From Pantoea sp. At-9b (GTDB taxonomy: Bacteria > Pseudomonadota > Gammaproteobacteria > Enterobacterales > Enterobacteriaceae), in contig NC_014837.1 in NCBI RefSeq assembly GCF_000175935.2, positions 2,542,001-2,606,000 on the forward strand: a DNA stretch of 64,000 bases, given 5' to 3'. Below are positions 55,255 through 64,000 of this stretch, one piece after another. Position numbers and translations under genes: made by a program. The stretch's first letter is position 1. Each line of letters begins with the position of its first letter. Below the pieces are notes generated by a model that made no database searches, had not been told where the DNA came from, and was given only the letters and a program-made list of their open reading frames with translations.

Positions 55255-56466
55255 ATGCTCTCAACCATCCTTTATCGCAGCCATCTCTGCGACCATGTTC
55301 CGGTGAAAAAACTGCAAGACATGGTTGAAAAAGCCAATAGAAATAATGAATTATTGGATGTGACGGGCATTTTGTTATTTGACGGACTGCATTTTTTTCA
55401 ATTGCTGGAGGGACCCGCTGAGGCGGTCCAGTCTATCTATGGCCGGATCTGTAAAGACGCCCGCCATCAAAATCTCGTGGAGTTGCTGCACGACCATGCG
55501 CCCGCGCGCCGTTTCGGCAATTCCGGCATGGAACTGATTGATTTACGCGAACATGATAAAGCCACCGTGCTTCAGGCAGTGCTGAACAAAGGAACGTCAA
55601 AATATCAACTCACTTTTGACGATCGGGCATTACGTTTTCTGCGTACCTTTGTCGAAGCGCGCGAAAAAGAAAACTATTTCGAGATCCCACCGGCCAACAG
55701 CTGGGAATTTATCGCCGATGCGCAGGAAATTTTGCTTATCGACGTCCCTGAAGACGCCACTACACAGTGCCATTTTGCCTTTCAGCCGATTATTGACCCT
55801 TTCTCCCGTGAAGTGCTGGCACTGGAAGCACTGATTCGCAGTGCCGACGGAGGTTCACCACAAAAGTTTTTTGCCCCCTACAGCCGCAAGCAAGTTTATG
55901 AAGTTGATCTCAAATGTAAAAGCCAGGCATTTAAACTGGCCCGGCAATTCAATATCCCAAAACTGACGCTGTCGATTAACCTGTTACCCATGTCGCTGGT
56001 GATGGTGCCAAATGCCGTGGATTATCTGCTGACGGAAATTCACGCCAATGGTCTGATCCCGGAGCAGATAGTGGTAGAAGTCACCGAGGACGAAGCGATA
56101 TCACGCGCTGACGAATTTACCGCCGCGATTAAGCAGTTAAAGGCGGCAGGCATCAGTGTGGCACTGGATGATTTTGGTGCCGGATTTGCGGGCCTGTCGC
56201 TGCTGGCAAAATTCCAGCCAGACAAGATCAAAATCGACCGAAGTATCATCAAAGATGTCCATAAAAGCGGCCCGAAACAGGCGATTGTGCATGCCATGAT
56301 TAAATGTTGTGCCTCGTTAGAAATCTCCGTGATTGCCGAAGGTGTTGAGCAGCCTGAAGAGTGGATGTGGCTGGAAGCGGCGGGAATCAGTAAGTTTCAG
56401 GGCTTTTTGTTTGCGCGGCCACAGCTGAATGGCATCCCGGCGGTGGCATGGCCGGAGATACGTTAA
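55255..56466 (+). CDS. bluF: BLUF-EAL blue-light-regulated c-di-GMP phosphodiesterase
   Basis: 403 residues. The BLUF domain (1-95) has the flavin-site residues Tyr7, Asn31 and Gln49 (LYRSH, ANRNN, FFQLLEG). The EAL domain (about 170-400) keeps every catalytic element: EALIR with Glu191, SINLLP, VEVTEDE, ALDDFGAG, KIDR and IAEGVE. E. coli BluF has the same architecture and length, but its EAL motifs are eroded and it acts as an anti-repressor of BluR. This protein is closer in motif state to Klebsiella BlrP1, an active light-driven phosphodiesterase. No bluR is adjacent. Confidence 0.92.
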   Translation: MLSTILYRSHLCDHVPVKKLQDMVEKANRNNELLDVTGILLFDGLHFFQLLEGPAEAVQSIYGRICKDARHQNLVELLHDHAPARRFGNSGMELIDLREHDKATVLQAVLNKGTSKYQLTFDDRALRFLRTFVEAREKENYFEIPPANSWEFIADAQEILLIDVPEDATTQCHFAFQPIIDPFSREVLALEALIRSADGGSPQKFFAPYSRKQVYEVDLKCKSQAFKLARQFNIPKLTLSINLLPMSLVMVPNAVDYLLTEIHANGLIPEQIVVEVTEDEAISRADEFTAAIKQLKAAGISVALDDFGAGFAGLSLLAKFQPDKIKIDRSIIKDVHKSGPKQAIVHAMIKCCASLEISVIAEGVEQPEEWMWLEAAGISKFQGFLFARPQLNGIPAVAWPEIR

Positions 56467-56960
56467 TGCCGAAAACTTGCGTAATCGGGGGTTATGAACT
56501 AGCACCGCCAAAAAAGGGGTGTGATTCGCCTCACGATAACCAGCAAAAGAGCCCGCACGGCCCTATACTTTTCGGATAAATCTGAGATAATCCCTTTGCC
56601 CCTTCAAGAGCTAAGCCATTATGAGTGCCGGAGATAAGCGCCGGGTGGGGCATAAACTTCTTCTCCCAGATCGTTGATCGCATTCCCTTAAAACTCACTC
56701 CCTGGCAGCCTGCTAAATCGCGCCGCGACGATGCTGTGCACTGCATGCAAGATCGTCCAGGTTTCATCCTGACAATCGTGCAGAAAGAGTAGGATAGCGC
56801 CACTTTATCCCCCCATTGATCCTTCACTCAACCCAGTATCCTGCCATCAGCGGTCACAAACCGACACAATCGTAAATAATTAACCCTCCTTGTGTTAGGA
56901 TTTCGTCCGAAATCGACCTCCCAACGGGTGATTATCACAGAACTTACAATGAGGATTATT
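56467..56960. other. Unexplained 490-bp gap upstream of the first GT-C-like gene
   Basis: It contains a 98-codon minus-strand frame (56531-56827) with no recognisable product or ribosome binding site; not called. The last 110 bp share spaced blocks with the upstream region of the next paralogue (cacaaac-y-gacacaa and gttagg, both 39 bp apart), probably the duplicated promoter. Confidence 0.4.
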
Positions 56961-58214
56961 GTGGATAAAGATAAAGGGATATTAAGTGGACCCGCGCTAT
57001 TTGGCCTGATGTTTCTCGCTTTCATTGTTCTGGTGCTTCGCAGGCCAGATATTGTTATGCATGCGCAGCCCTGGGCAGAAGATGGCGTGTTATGGATGGC
57101 GGGTATCTATAATGATGGTTTCTGGCAATCACTGCTCAAACCAGAAGCGGGTTATTATCAGACCATATCCAGACTTACTTATGGTATCGCGTTGCTTTTT
57201 GGCCTGAAACAAGCGGCGCTGGTGGCGAACATCATTGCCATTCTCATCCGATGCTTTCTTGTTGGATTCATTGTTTCGAAAAGAATGAATTTTATTCAGT
57301 TAAGATATCGCGTGCTTATTGCCGCATACCTTATTCTGATGCCCAACGTTGCTGAAGGGTTTGTGAATATCACCAATGTTCACTGGTATCTTTCAATGTA
57401 TTTGTTGGCTGTGGTAATGGCAAATGATGCAGAAACCCTGGCTGGTAAAGTGCATGACTTTACGGTTCTGGTGATCAGTGGTTTAAGTGGTCCTTTTGTC
57501 ATTTTTATCGCACCCTGCCTGCTGTTCAAAAGGCTTTATACGCACGGTGGCGTGGTTAATGCGATTAAAAAAATAAGCCTCTTTGATGTTGTCATGGCTG
57601 CCTGTTGCCTGATTCAGATTACCGTAATCCTGACATCTCCGGCAGCCGCCAGATCTAACGCGCCACTCGGTGCGAGCTTCTCGATGCTGGCCGATCTTGT
57701 TTCATGCCGTATCATTTATGGCTCATTCCTGCCATTCGAGATGGCAAGAAACATGGCCGCGCATGGCAACATCAACACCCTATTATTTATCGCGTTAGCT
57801 GCCATGCTTATTTTCTCATTCATCAAGTATGGCTGGCGAGTAAAGTCCATTATTTTATTCCCGGTATTAATGATCGGATTTGCGCTGGCAAGACCGCTTA
57901 TTTCACCCGATCAACCGCAATGGCCCGTGGCTTTCAACTCGGAGGCGGGAGAACGCTATTTTTATGTCACCAATGTGGCTCTGGCTTGTCTTGCCATCGC
58001 ATTGGTTTCAGTAACACCGAGAATGAAAACTCAGATTCTGGTCGCGGGCTTTATGGTTTTCGCCATCTTTATACCAAAGGGATTTCGTTTAAATGAACTC
58101 CCTGATTCTGGTTACTATCAGGATGTCAGTGCTTTCGAAGCTAAAGAGAAAGGTGAGAAAGTTAGCATCAACATACTCCCACCAGGCTGGGCGATGAAAC
58201 TGATCAAAAAGTAA
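56961..58214 (+). CDS. Polytopic membrane protein, GT-C-like (paralogue 1)
   Basis: 417 residues, about ten transmembrane helices. The N-terminal loop after helix 1 reads RRPDIVMHAQPWAEDGVLWMAG, with acidic residues where GT-C glycosyltransferases carry their catalytic Asp/Glu. Other conserved blocks are GYYQTISRLTYGIALLFGL, EGFVNITNVHWYLSMYLLAVVMA and GLSGPFVIFIAPCL. A lipid-linked-sugar transferase modifying a surface glycan is the best guess. GTG 56961 is preferred: GAGGA (56951-56955) lies 5 nt upstream, whereas the ATG at 56949 has no site. The gene is AT-richer than its neighbours. Confidence 0.75.
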   Translation: MDKDKGILSGPALFGLMFLAFIVLVLRRPDIVMHAQPWAEDGVLWMAGIYNDGFWQSLLKPEAGYYQTISRLTYGIALLFGLKQAALVANIIAILIRCFLVGFIVSKRMNFIQLRYRVLIAAYLILMPNVAEGFVNITNVHWYLSMYLLAVVMANDAETLAGKVHDFTVLVISGLSGPFVIFIAPCLLFKRLYTHGGVVNAIKKISLFDVVMAACCLIQITVILTSPAAARSNAPLGASFSMLADLVSCRIIYGSFLPFEMARNMAAHGNINTLLFIALAAMLIFSFIKYGWRVKSIILFPVLMIGFALARPLISPDQPQWPVAFNSEAGERYFYVTNVALACLAIALVSVTPRMKTQILVAGFMVFAIFIPKGFRLNELPDSGYYQDVSAFEAKEKGEKVSINILPPGWAMKLIKK

Positions 58215-58614
58215 TAATCACTGCGCCCCGTCAGGGGCGCAAGATGAAGTATTCATACAAGGACAACTCTCACCGTTAAATATGGCTCCCGTTGTACGCA
58301 TATTTTTCTCCCGGGCTGTTTAAGTCTTTTATATCTGGCTGATAGATAAGTGCATATATACATGTACTTATCTATCGTTAGACCCATCGTATTGTCCAAT
58401 ATCGCCTGATAAAAAAGGCATAGAACGAAGAAGAAACCTGGTGACGAATATCGTGGCCCTTACCCACCACACGTGCAGGTAATTCATGAGAAATATAACT
58501 GTAGCTGCCACCACAAACTGACACAACAGTACGATTTTCACTCCATTTATGTTAGGGCTTGCTTACAACAACTGTTTAATTTTAATAACTAATAAAATTG
58601 AAATGAGGACTATC
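58215..58614. other. Gap between the two GT-C-like paralogues
   Basis: 400 bp. A 7-bp hairpin gcgcccc-gtca-ggggcgc (58223-58240) follows the first gene without a U tract. The right part repeats the spaced upstream blocks of paralogue 1. No ORF. Confidence 0.4.
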
Positions 58615-59865
58615 TTGGAAAAGAAAAAAGGGGTATTTACTGCGCCAGCACTCATGATAATGATGACTCTGGCTTTTATTTTAATGATTCTACGTAGACC
58701 AGACATTGTCACCCACGCTCAACCCTGGGCAGAAGATGGTGCCGCATGGATGGCTCAGGCATACAACTACGGTTTTTGGAAATCATTAATTATCGCGCAT
58801 AGCGGCTATTATCAAACCGTATCACGATTAACATTTAGTATCGCTCTTATTTTTGGCATATCAAAAGCCGCACTTGTGGCAAACCTCATTGCGATGCTGA
58901 TCAGGTGTTTCTTTATAGGCTTCATTCTCTCTTCACGCATGAATTTCATTCACATCGGATACCGGATTGCCATTGCATTATATATTTTGCTGATGCCGGG
59001 CATTTCCGAAGCTTATGTCAACATCACCAACGCGCAATGGTATCTGTCGCTGTATATGCTTGCCGTTGTGATGGCCAGCGCCCCGGTAGATACCAAAAAT
59101 AACATCCATGACTATTTAATCATGATCATTGGTGGATTAAGTGGGCCATTTGCTCTTTTCGTTGCGCCATGTTTGATTATCAAACGAATTAGCGAACGAG
59201 GAGGCTTCCTTAAAGCGATTAAGGGCATCAATATGTTTGATGTCACCCTTGCAGCTTGCTGTATCATCCAGATTTTTGGCATTGTCACCACCGCCGGGAC
59301 AGCACGACAGATCGTGTCGGAAGGAACCAGTCTCGGCCTGTTGGCGAATATCGTTTCGTGTCGGATTATCTTCAGTGCGTTTCTGCCATTTGATTTAGCG
59401 AAAGCGATGGCTGCACACGATCATGTCAACATGGTTCTATTTCTCATCCTTTCCGTTTCACTGATTGCTGCATTCTTCAAATTCGGCTGGAGGATAAAAG
59501 CATTGATTTTATTCCCCATCTTTGTTTTCGCTTCTGCACTTATTAGCCAGTTGGGCAGCTCCGGTCAGTCTATGTGGCCGATTTTGTATCACACCGATGG
59601 CGCTCAACGATACTTCATTGCTACCAACATTTGCCTTGCCTGCCTTGCTATCATTCTTATTTCAACACTTAACAAGTTCAGAACGACCATTGCAGTTGCT
59701 GCCACAGTGTTTTTTATTTACTTCACACCGTTATATTTTACCTTTCCCGCCATCAATGACTCTGGCTACTATCAGGACCTGGAGTCGTTTGAGAGTCTTG
59801 CCCCCGGAAAAATGGCGGAGATAAGAATTCCACCAAACTGGAAAATGGTTCTGCAAAAGAAATAA
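58615..59865 (+). CDS. Polytopic membrane protein, GT-C-like (paralogue 2)
   Basis: 416 residues. Clear paralogue of the preceding gene: RRPDIVTHAQPWAEDGAAWMAQ, SGYYQTVSRLTFSIALIFGI, NITNAQWYLSLYMLAVVMA, GGLSGPFALFVAPCL and SGYYQDLESFE at the C-terminus. Same topology and probable role. The start is TTG 58615, with GAGGA at 58605-58609, in the same position as the GTG of paralogue 1; the ATG at 58603 has no ribosome binding site. Confidence 0.75.
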   Translation: MEKKKGVFTAPALMIMMTLAFILMILRRPDIVTHAQPWAEDGAAWMAQAYNYGFWKSLIIAHSGYYQTVSRLTFSIALIFGISKAALVANLIAMLIRCFFIGFILSSRMNFIHIGYRIAIALYILLMPGISEAYVNITNAQWYLSLYMLAVVMASAPVDTKNNIHDYLIMIIGGLSGPFALFVAPCLIIKRISERGGFLKAIKGINMFDVTLAACCIIQIFGIVTTAGTARQIVSEGTSLGLLANIVSCRIIFSAFLPFDLAKAMAAHDHVNMVLFLILSVSLIAAFFKFGWRIKALILFPIFVFASALISQLGSSGQSMWPILYHTDGAQRYFIATNICLACLAIILISTLNKFRTTIAVAATVFFIYFTPLYFTFPAINDSGYYQDLESFESLAPGKMAEIRIPPNWKMVLQKK

Positions 59866-59883
59866 AAGAAAGCTGACGAATAC

Positions 59884-59932
59884 ACTGCCCCGCAAAAGCC
59901 GGATAGCCCGCTGATTAAGGGGCAGTTTTTAT
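59884..59932 (+). terminator. Terminator of GT-C-like paralogue 2
   Basis: actgcccc near 59884 pairs with ggggcagt near 59919 over a long loop, followed by five Ts. Confidence 0.7.
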
Positions 59933-60210
59933 CACCAGTGCCATTTGCAAGTTCTGAGAGAAGAGTTTGCAGACGTCGCTGTCACCATGACAAAACGGCT
60001 ACACAACGTCAGGAAGAGCAGACCGGTACCCAGCGCACGACTGGCATGCCAATCTACCGGTGGTCTGAAGGGTTACGGGGGCATGGATGCAGGAAAACAA
60101 CGACGAGCAGATGAACCGGATTAACTCGCCATTTGCTGACGTTGCCCTGCATATGCCCTACCGGAAAGCATCAGGAGGGTACACCCGATACTGTTCAGGC
60201 AGTTAAAGAA
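59933..60210. other. Gap between the GT-C-like genes and fliE
   Basis: No credible ORF and no clear structure. It is GC-richer than the two genes before it. It marks the junction between the inserted block and the basal-body genes. Confidence 0.4.
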
Positions 60211-60522
60211 CTAGACCTGCATATTCATGATATCAGTATACGCCGACACCAGTTTGTTCCTGACCTGAATGCCCATCTGCATCGAAATCGACGATTTTTG
60301 CAGATCGACCATCACATCATTTAATGCCACGCCCGGCTTGCCCATCTCAAAATCCTGCGCCTGGCTGCGTGCATTGTTTTGCGTTTCACTGATCTTATCC
60401 AGTGCCGCTTTCATGGTCGCACCAAAGTCCACCTGCTGAGTGGCGTCACTCTGCTGGCCGCTGGCTTGCAACGACGTCAGCTGCAGCTGTTGCAGAACAC
60501 CATCAATTGCCTGAATCGACAT
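60211..60522 (-). CDS. fliE: Flagellar hook-basal body protein FliE
   Basis: 103 residues, close to E. coli FliE (104). The N-terminus SIQAIDGVLQQLQ and the C-terminal ALNDVMVDLQKSSISMQMGIQVRNKLVSAYTDIMNMQV are diagnostic. FliE links the MS ring to the proximal rod. ATG 60522 follows GAGGT; a longer frame adds 9 unsupported residues. Divergent from fliF, as in E. coli. Confidence 0.96.
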   Translation of the reverse strand: MSIQAIDGVLQQLQLTSLQASGQQSDATQQVDFGATMKAALDKISETQNNARSQAQDFEMGKPGVALNDVMVDLQKSSISMQMGIQVRNKLVSAYTDIMNMQV

Positions 60523-60753
60523 GCCAATACCTCGTTGAAGATGATTCATTTTTTCACGCTGGAAAAGTTATCACACTGTCAATAAGACAAAGGCGTTAAA
60601 TGACTGCAAAAACCCCGGCTTTTTCGCCCATCAAATTTCGCGATTCAGAAAATAATGCAAAGCATTGGAGTGGAATTTCACTTTTCGACGTTTCAGGGAG
60701 TCCGTTTTGTCACCACAACTCACCCGGTCAATTATGTCAGGCAGGAATCGGTC

Positions 60754-62469
60754 ATGAATGCGAGTGCAGCCGCTACACAGGATACAACCAAGAAAGGCTT
60801 CAGTGACCTTCTCGCTCGCCTGCGCGCCAATCCGCGAATTCCCTTAATAATCGCAGCCGCTGCGGCTATCGCAGTGGTCATTGCGTTGGTGCTCTGGGCA
60901 AAAGCCCCCGACTATCGCGTCCTTTATAGCAACCTCTCCGATGAGGATGGCGGCGCAATTGTCACCCAGTTGACCCAGATGAACATTCCCTACCAGTTTG
61001 CCGAGAATGGCGGCGCACTGATGGTGCCAGCCGATAAGGTGCATGAACTGCGCCTGCGTCTCGCCCAACAGGGTCTGCCAAAAGGTGGATCGGTAGGTTT
61101 TGAGCTGATGGATAAAGAGAAGTTTGGCATCAGCCAGTTCAGCGAACAGGTCAACTATCAGCGCGCGCTGGAAGGTGAACTGGCACGCACCATTGAAACA
61201 CTCGGTCCGGTTAAGAGCGCGCGCATCCACCTGGCGATGCCAAAACCCACCCTGTTCGTGCGTGAGCAGAAAGCCCCGTCGGCCTCTGTCACCCTCAACC
61301 TGCAACCGGGACGCGCACTGGATGAAGGCCAGATTCAGGCCGTAGTGCATATGGTTTCGAGCAGCGTACCTGGCTTACCGCCGGGCAACGTGACGGTGGT
61401 GGATCAGGCTGGTCGTCTGTTGACCCGTTCGGACAGTGAAGGTCGCGATCTCAATGATGCCCAGCTGAAATACACCGCTGAGGTGGAAGGTCGTTATCAG
61501 CAACGTATTGAAGCCATCCTCAATCCGATTGTTGGCCAGGGCAATGTGCACGCGCAGGTGACAGCGCAGCTCAACTTTGACCGCAGCGAACAGACGGATG
61601 AGAAGTATCAACCGAACGGCAGCCCTGATAATTCGGCAATTCGCTCGCGCCAGACCAGCACCAGCGAGCAAAACGGTAGCCCGTATCCGGGTGGCGTACC
61701 GGGAGCGTTGTCGAATCAACCGGCTCCCGCAAATACTGCGCCGGTGACCAATCCGCCCGCCAACAATGCCAATGGTCAGAATGCCAACGGACAGAACAAC
61801 GCCGCGAACGGCACCAATACCAGTACCACGCAGAACAGTGGCCCGAGCAACTCACGTCGTGACGATACCGTTAACTACGAGTTGGATCGCACCATTCGTC
61901 ATACCAAGCTGAACGTCGGTGACGTGCAGCGCCTGTCAGTTGCCGTGGTGGTGAACTATCGCGCTGATGATAAAGGCAAAGAAGTTGCTCTGAACGATCA
62001 GCAGATTAAGCAGATTGAGGATCTGACGCGTGAAGCGATGGGTTACTCCCAGACCCGTGGCGACAGCATCAACGTGGTGAACTCACCGTTCAATATGACG
62101 GAGCCTGCCGGTGGCGACCTGCCCTTCTGGCAACAGCAGTCGTTCTTTGATCAGTTGATGAGCGCCGGTCGCTGGCTGCTGGTGGCGTTGGTTGCCTTCA
62201 TCCTCTACCGCAAGCTGGTACGTCCGCAGATTATGCGTAAACGTGAGCAGGAACAGGCTGCCGCTGAAGCTGCTGCTGCCCGCGCTACTGCTCAGGAAGA
62301 AGAACAAGCCTATAGCGTCCAGCTCAGCAAAGATGAACTGGATCAGGAACGCAAATCCACCAACCGCATGAGTGCGGAAGTGATGAGCCAGCGTATCCGC
62401 GATATGTCTGAAAACGATCCACGCGTAGTTGCGCTGGTGATCCGTGAATGGATGAGTAACGAACTATGA
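60754..62469 (+). CDS. fliF: Flagellar MS-ring protein FliF
   Basis: 571 residues. Two transmembrane helices flank a periplasmic ring-building part ([21 protein letters not shown] near residue 28 and [15 protein letters not shown] near residue 475). Ring-building motifs include [18 protein letters not shown] and [17 protein letters not shown]. The variable linker (about 315-385) is an Asn/Ala/Gly/Thr-rich low-complexity stretch with repeated NGQN. The C-terminal FliG-binding tail ([18 protein letters not shown] type) is intact. ATG 60754 (MNASAAA) is chosen. Confidence 0.96.
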   Translation: MNASAAATQDTTKKGFSDLLARLRANPRIPLIIAAAAAIAVVIALVLWAKAPDYRVLYSNLSDEDGGAIVTQLTQMNIPYQFAENGGALMVPADKVHELRLRLAQQGLPKGGSVGFELMDKEKFGISQFSEQVNYQRALEGELARTIETLGPVKSARIHLAMPKPTLFVREQKAPSASVTLNLQPGRALDEGQIQAVVHMVSSSVPGLPPGNVTVVDQAGRLLTRSDSEGRDLNDAQLKYTAEVEGRYQQRIEAILNPIVGQGNVHAQVTAQLNFDRSEQTDEKYQPNGSPDNSAIRSRQTSTSEQNGSPYPGGVPGALSNQPAPANTAPVTNPPANNANGQNANGQNNAANGTNTSTTQNSGPSNSRRDDTVNYELDRTIRHTKLNVGDVQRLSVAVVVNYRADDKGKEVALNDQQIKQIEDLTREAMGYSQTRGDSINVVNSPFNMTEPAGGDLPFWQQQSFFDQLMSAGRWLLVALVAFILYRKLVRPQIMRKREQEQAAAEAAAARATAQEEEQAYSVQLSKDELDQERKSTNRMSAEVMSQRIRDMSENDPRVVALVIREWMSNEL

Positions 62470-63458
62470 GTCTGACCGGTACTGAAAAAAGCGCCATTCT
62501 GATGATGACCATTGGCGAGGACCGTGCGTCTGAGGTGTTCAAACACCTCAACCAGCGTGAAGTGCAGCATCTGAGTGCGGCCATGGCCAGCATGAAACAG
62601 ATCTCACACAAGCAGCTGACTGAGGTGTTGCGTGAGTTTGAGCTGAATGCCGAGCAGTTTGCCGCGCTCAGTCTCAACTCCAACGAATACCTGCGCACCG
62701 TGTTGGTCAAGGCGTTGGGCGAAGAGCGAGCTTCCAGTCTGTTGGAAGATATTCTCGAAACCCGCGAAACCACCAGCGGCATGGAAACGCTCAACTTTAT
62801 GGAGCCGCAGGCGGCGGCGGACCTTATCCGCGACGAGCACCCGCAGATCATCGCCACCATCCTGGTCCACCTCAAGCGTGGTCAGGCGGCGGATATTCTG
62901 GCGCTGTTCGACGAACGTCTGCGTCACGACGTGATGCTGCGTATCGCCACCTTCGGCGGCGTGCAGCCAGCGGCACTGGCCGAGCTGACCGAAGTGCTCA
63001 ACAGCCTGCTGGATGGCACCAACCTCAAGCGTGCGAAGATGGGCGGCGTGAGAACCGCAGCAGAAATTATCAACCTGATGAAAACCCAGCAGGAAGAGGC
63101 GGTTATCGAAGCCGTGCGCGACTTCGATGGCGAGCTGGCACAGAAGATCATCGACGAGATGTTCCTGTTCGAAAACCTGGTGGAAGTGGACGACCGCAGC
63201 ATCCAGCGTCTGTTGCAGGAAGTGGAGTCCGAGCAGTTGCTGATCGCCCTGAAGGGTGCCGAACAGCCGCTGCGCGAGAAGTTCCTCAAGAACATGTCGG
63301 CACGTGCGGCAGATATTCTGCGCGACGATCTCGCCAACCGTGGCCCGGTCCGTATGTCTGCGGTAGAAAACGAACAGAAAGCCATTCTGTTGGTGGTACG
63401 CCGTCTGGCAGAAGCCGGCGAAATGGTAATTGGTGGTGGCGAGGAAACCTATGTCTGA
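62466..63458 (+). CDS. fliG: Flagellar motor switch protein FliG
   Basis: 330 residues. FliG_N, the [13 protein letters not shown] middle-domain motif and the C-terminal torque helix with charged residues ([48 protein letters not shown]) are all present. It overlaps fliF by 4 bp (ATGA) and fliH by 8 bp. Confidence 0.97.
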   Translation: MSLTGTEKSAILMMTIGEDRASEVFKHLNQREVQHLSAAMASMKQISHKQLTEVLREFELNAEQFAALSLNSNEYLRTVLVKALGEERASSLLEDILETRETTSGMETLNFMEPQAAADLIRDEHPQIIATILVHLKRGQAADILALFDERLRHDVMLRIATFGGVQPAALAELTEVLNSLLDGTNLKRAKMGGVRTAAEIINLMKTQQEEAVIEAVRDFDGELAQKIIDEMFLFENLVEVDDRSIQRLLQEVESEQLLIALKGAEQPLREKFLKNMSARAADILRDDLANRGPVRMSAVENEQKAILLVVRRLAEAGEMVIGGGEETYV

Positions 63459-64000
63459 TGCCTTTTCTGCCCGTCCGTGGCAACGCTGGCAGCCTGATGA
63501 TTTAGGACGTTCATTCGATCCTGAGCCTGAAATCCTGCCGCTGGAGTCGATCAGCGACGAAGTGCTGAGTGCCGAAGATGAACAGCAACAACAGCTGGAG
63601 CGTCTGCAGCAGCAAATGCGCAAAGAGGCGCAGACGCAGGGCTACAGCGAAGGCTATCAGAAAGGTCACGCTGAATCTCAGCAACATGGCTACGACGCGG
63701 GTTTCCAGCAGGGTCTGGCTGATGCGCAGCAGCAGCAAGCGCCGTTGCAGGCGCGCATGCAGCAGTTGGTGACGGAATTCCAGCACACCCTGGAGTCGCT
63801 CGATAGCGTGATCGCTGCACGGCTGATGCAGCTGGCACTGGAAGCTGCGCGCACCGTTATCGGCCAGGCAACCACGGTCGATGGCAGCGCCCTGCTGCGC
63901 CAGATCCAGCAGTTGATTCAACAGGAGCCGATGTTCAGCGGGAAACCACAGCTGCGCGTTCACCCGGATGATCTGCAACGAATTGAGCAAACCCTCGGCC
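63451..64000 (+). CDS. fliH: Flagellar assembly protein FliH (partial, runs off right edge)
   Basis: The first 183 codons are present. The N-terminus [14 protein letters not shown] matches the FliH segment that binds FliN/FlhA. The GxxxG repeats ([25 protein letters not shown]) and the long helix with [26 protein letters not shown] follow. It regulates the export ATPase FliI. ATG 63451 lies inside the fliG 3' end. Confidence 0.95.
   Translation, partial: MSDAFSARPWQRWQPDDLGRSFDPEPEILPLESISDEVLSAEDEQQQQLERLQQQMRKEAQTQGYSEGYQKGHAESQQHGYDAGFQQGLADAQQQQAPLQARMQQLVTEFQHTLESLDSVIAARLMQLALEAARTVIGQATTVDGSALLRQIQQLIQQEPMFSGKPQLRVHPDDLQRIEQTLG

Noticed and set aside
56531..56827. 98-codon minus-strand ORF after bluF
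   Set aside because: No Shine-Dalgarno, no recognisable motif and opposite to the flanking genes; kept only as an unexplained segment.

Overview
The window reads as chromosomal DNA of a motile enterobacterium of the Erwiniaceae, most likely Pantoea or a close relative. Housekeeping proteins (HemA, PrfA, Prs, YchF, PhoH, FliA) follow their E. coli counterparts nearly residue for residue and keep much of the enterobacterial gene order. The spaces between these blocks are filled with genes that E. coli lacks at these positions. The organism is inferred from remembered family sequences, not from a database search.

Layout. 1-2260: end of an unknown exported-looking protein and a membrane-anchored Ser/Thr kinase. 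2257-4861: chaC and chaB (minus) divergent from chaA (plus). 4898-5299: a 382-bp MITE with IS4-like ends and a 10-bp target duplication. 5322-10624 (minus): hemA-prfA-prmC-sirB2-sirB1-kdsA. 10842-13406 (plus): lolB-ispE-prs. 13631-17130: a diguanylate cyclase, ychH, pth and ychF. 17187-21174: an islet flanked by two near-identical terminators, holding a two-gene operon (YaaW-like protein plus HNH-like membrane protein) and a NUDIX gene. 21194-24024: phoA with a Pho box, tRNA-Ser(GGA) followed by a 180-bp-period repeat of its own 3' end, and phoH. 24730-30458: putP and putA, divergent around GTTGCA operators. 30493-33082: two paralogous membrane acyltransferases.

33309-38021 is the fliA-fliZ-dcyD-tcyJ-tcyL-tcyN block (sigma-28 and cystine uptake/D-cysteine breakdown), with dcyD and tcyJ swapped relative to E. 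coli. 38165-48397 lies between fliA and fliC: an HNH protein with a possible sigma-28 promoter, then a probable flagellin-glycosylation island (hexapeptide acyltransferase, sugar aminotransferase, two giant multidomain glycosyltransferases). 48579-52428 holds fliC and fliD-fliS-fliT, with clear sigma-28 promoters for fliC and fliD.

52494-59865 separates fliT from fliE: yedD, small stress genes (iraP-like, a dinI-like gene with a perfect LexA box), a candidate sRNA, a BLUF-EAL photoreceptor whose EAL domain looks catalytically intact, and two tandem polytopic membrane proteins. 60211-64000 starts the basal-body cluster: fliE, then fliF-fliG-fliH running off the window.

The genes best worth following are the HNH/YaaW pair, the glycosylation island, the tRNA-Ser distal repeat, the MITE and the candidate sRNA. 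Several starts are non-ATG and were decided by a strong Shine-Dalgarno plus alignment with the E. coli N-terminus (chaC, dcyD, the two GT-C-like genes).
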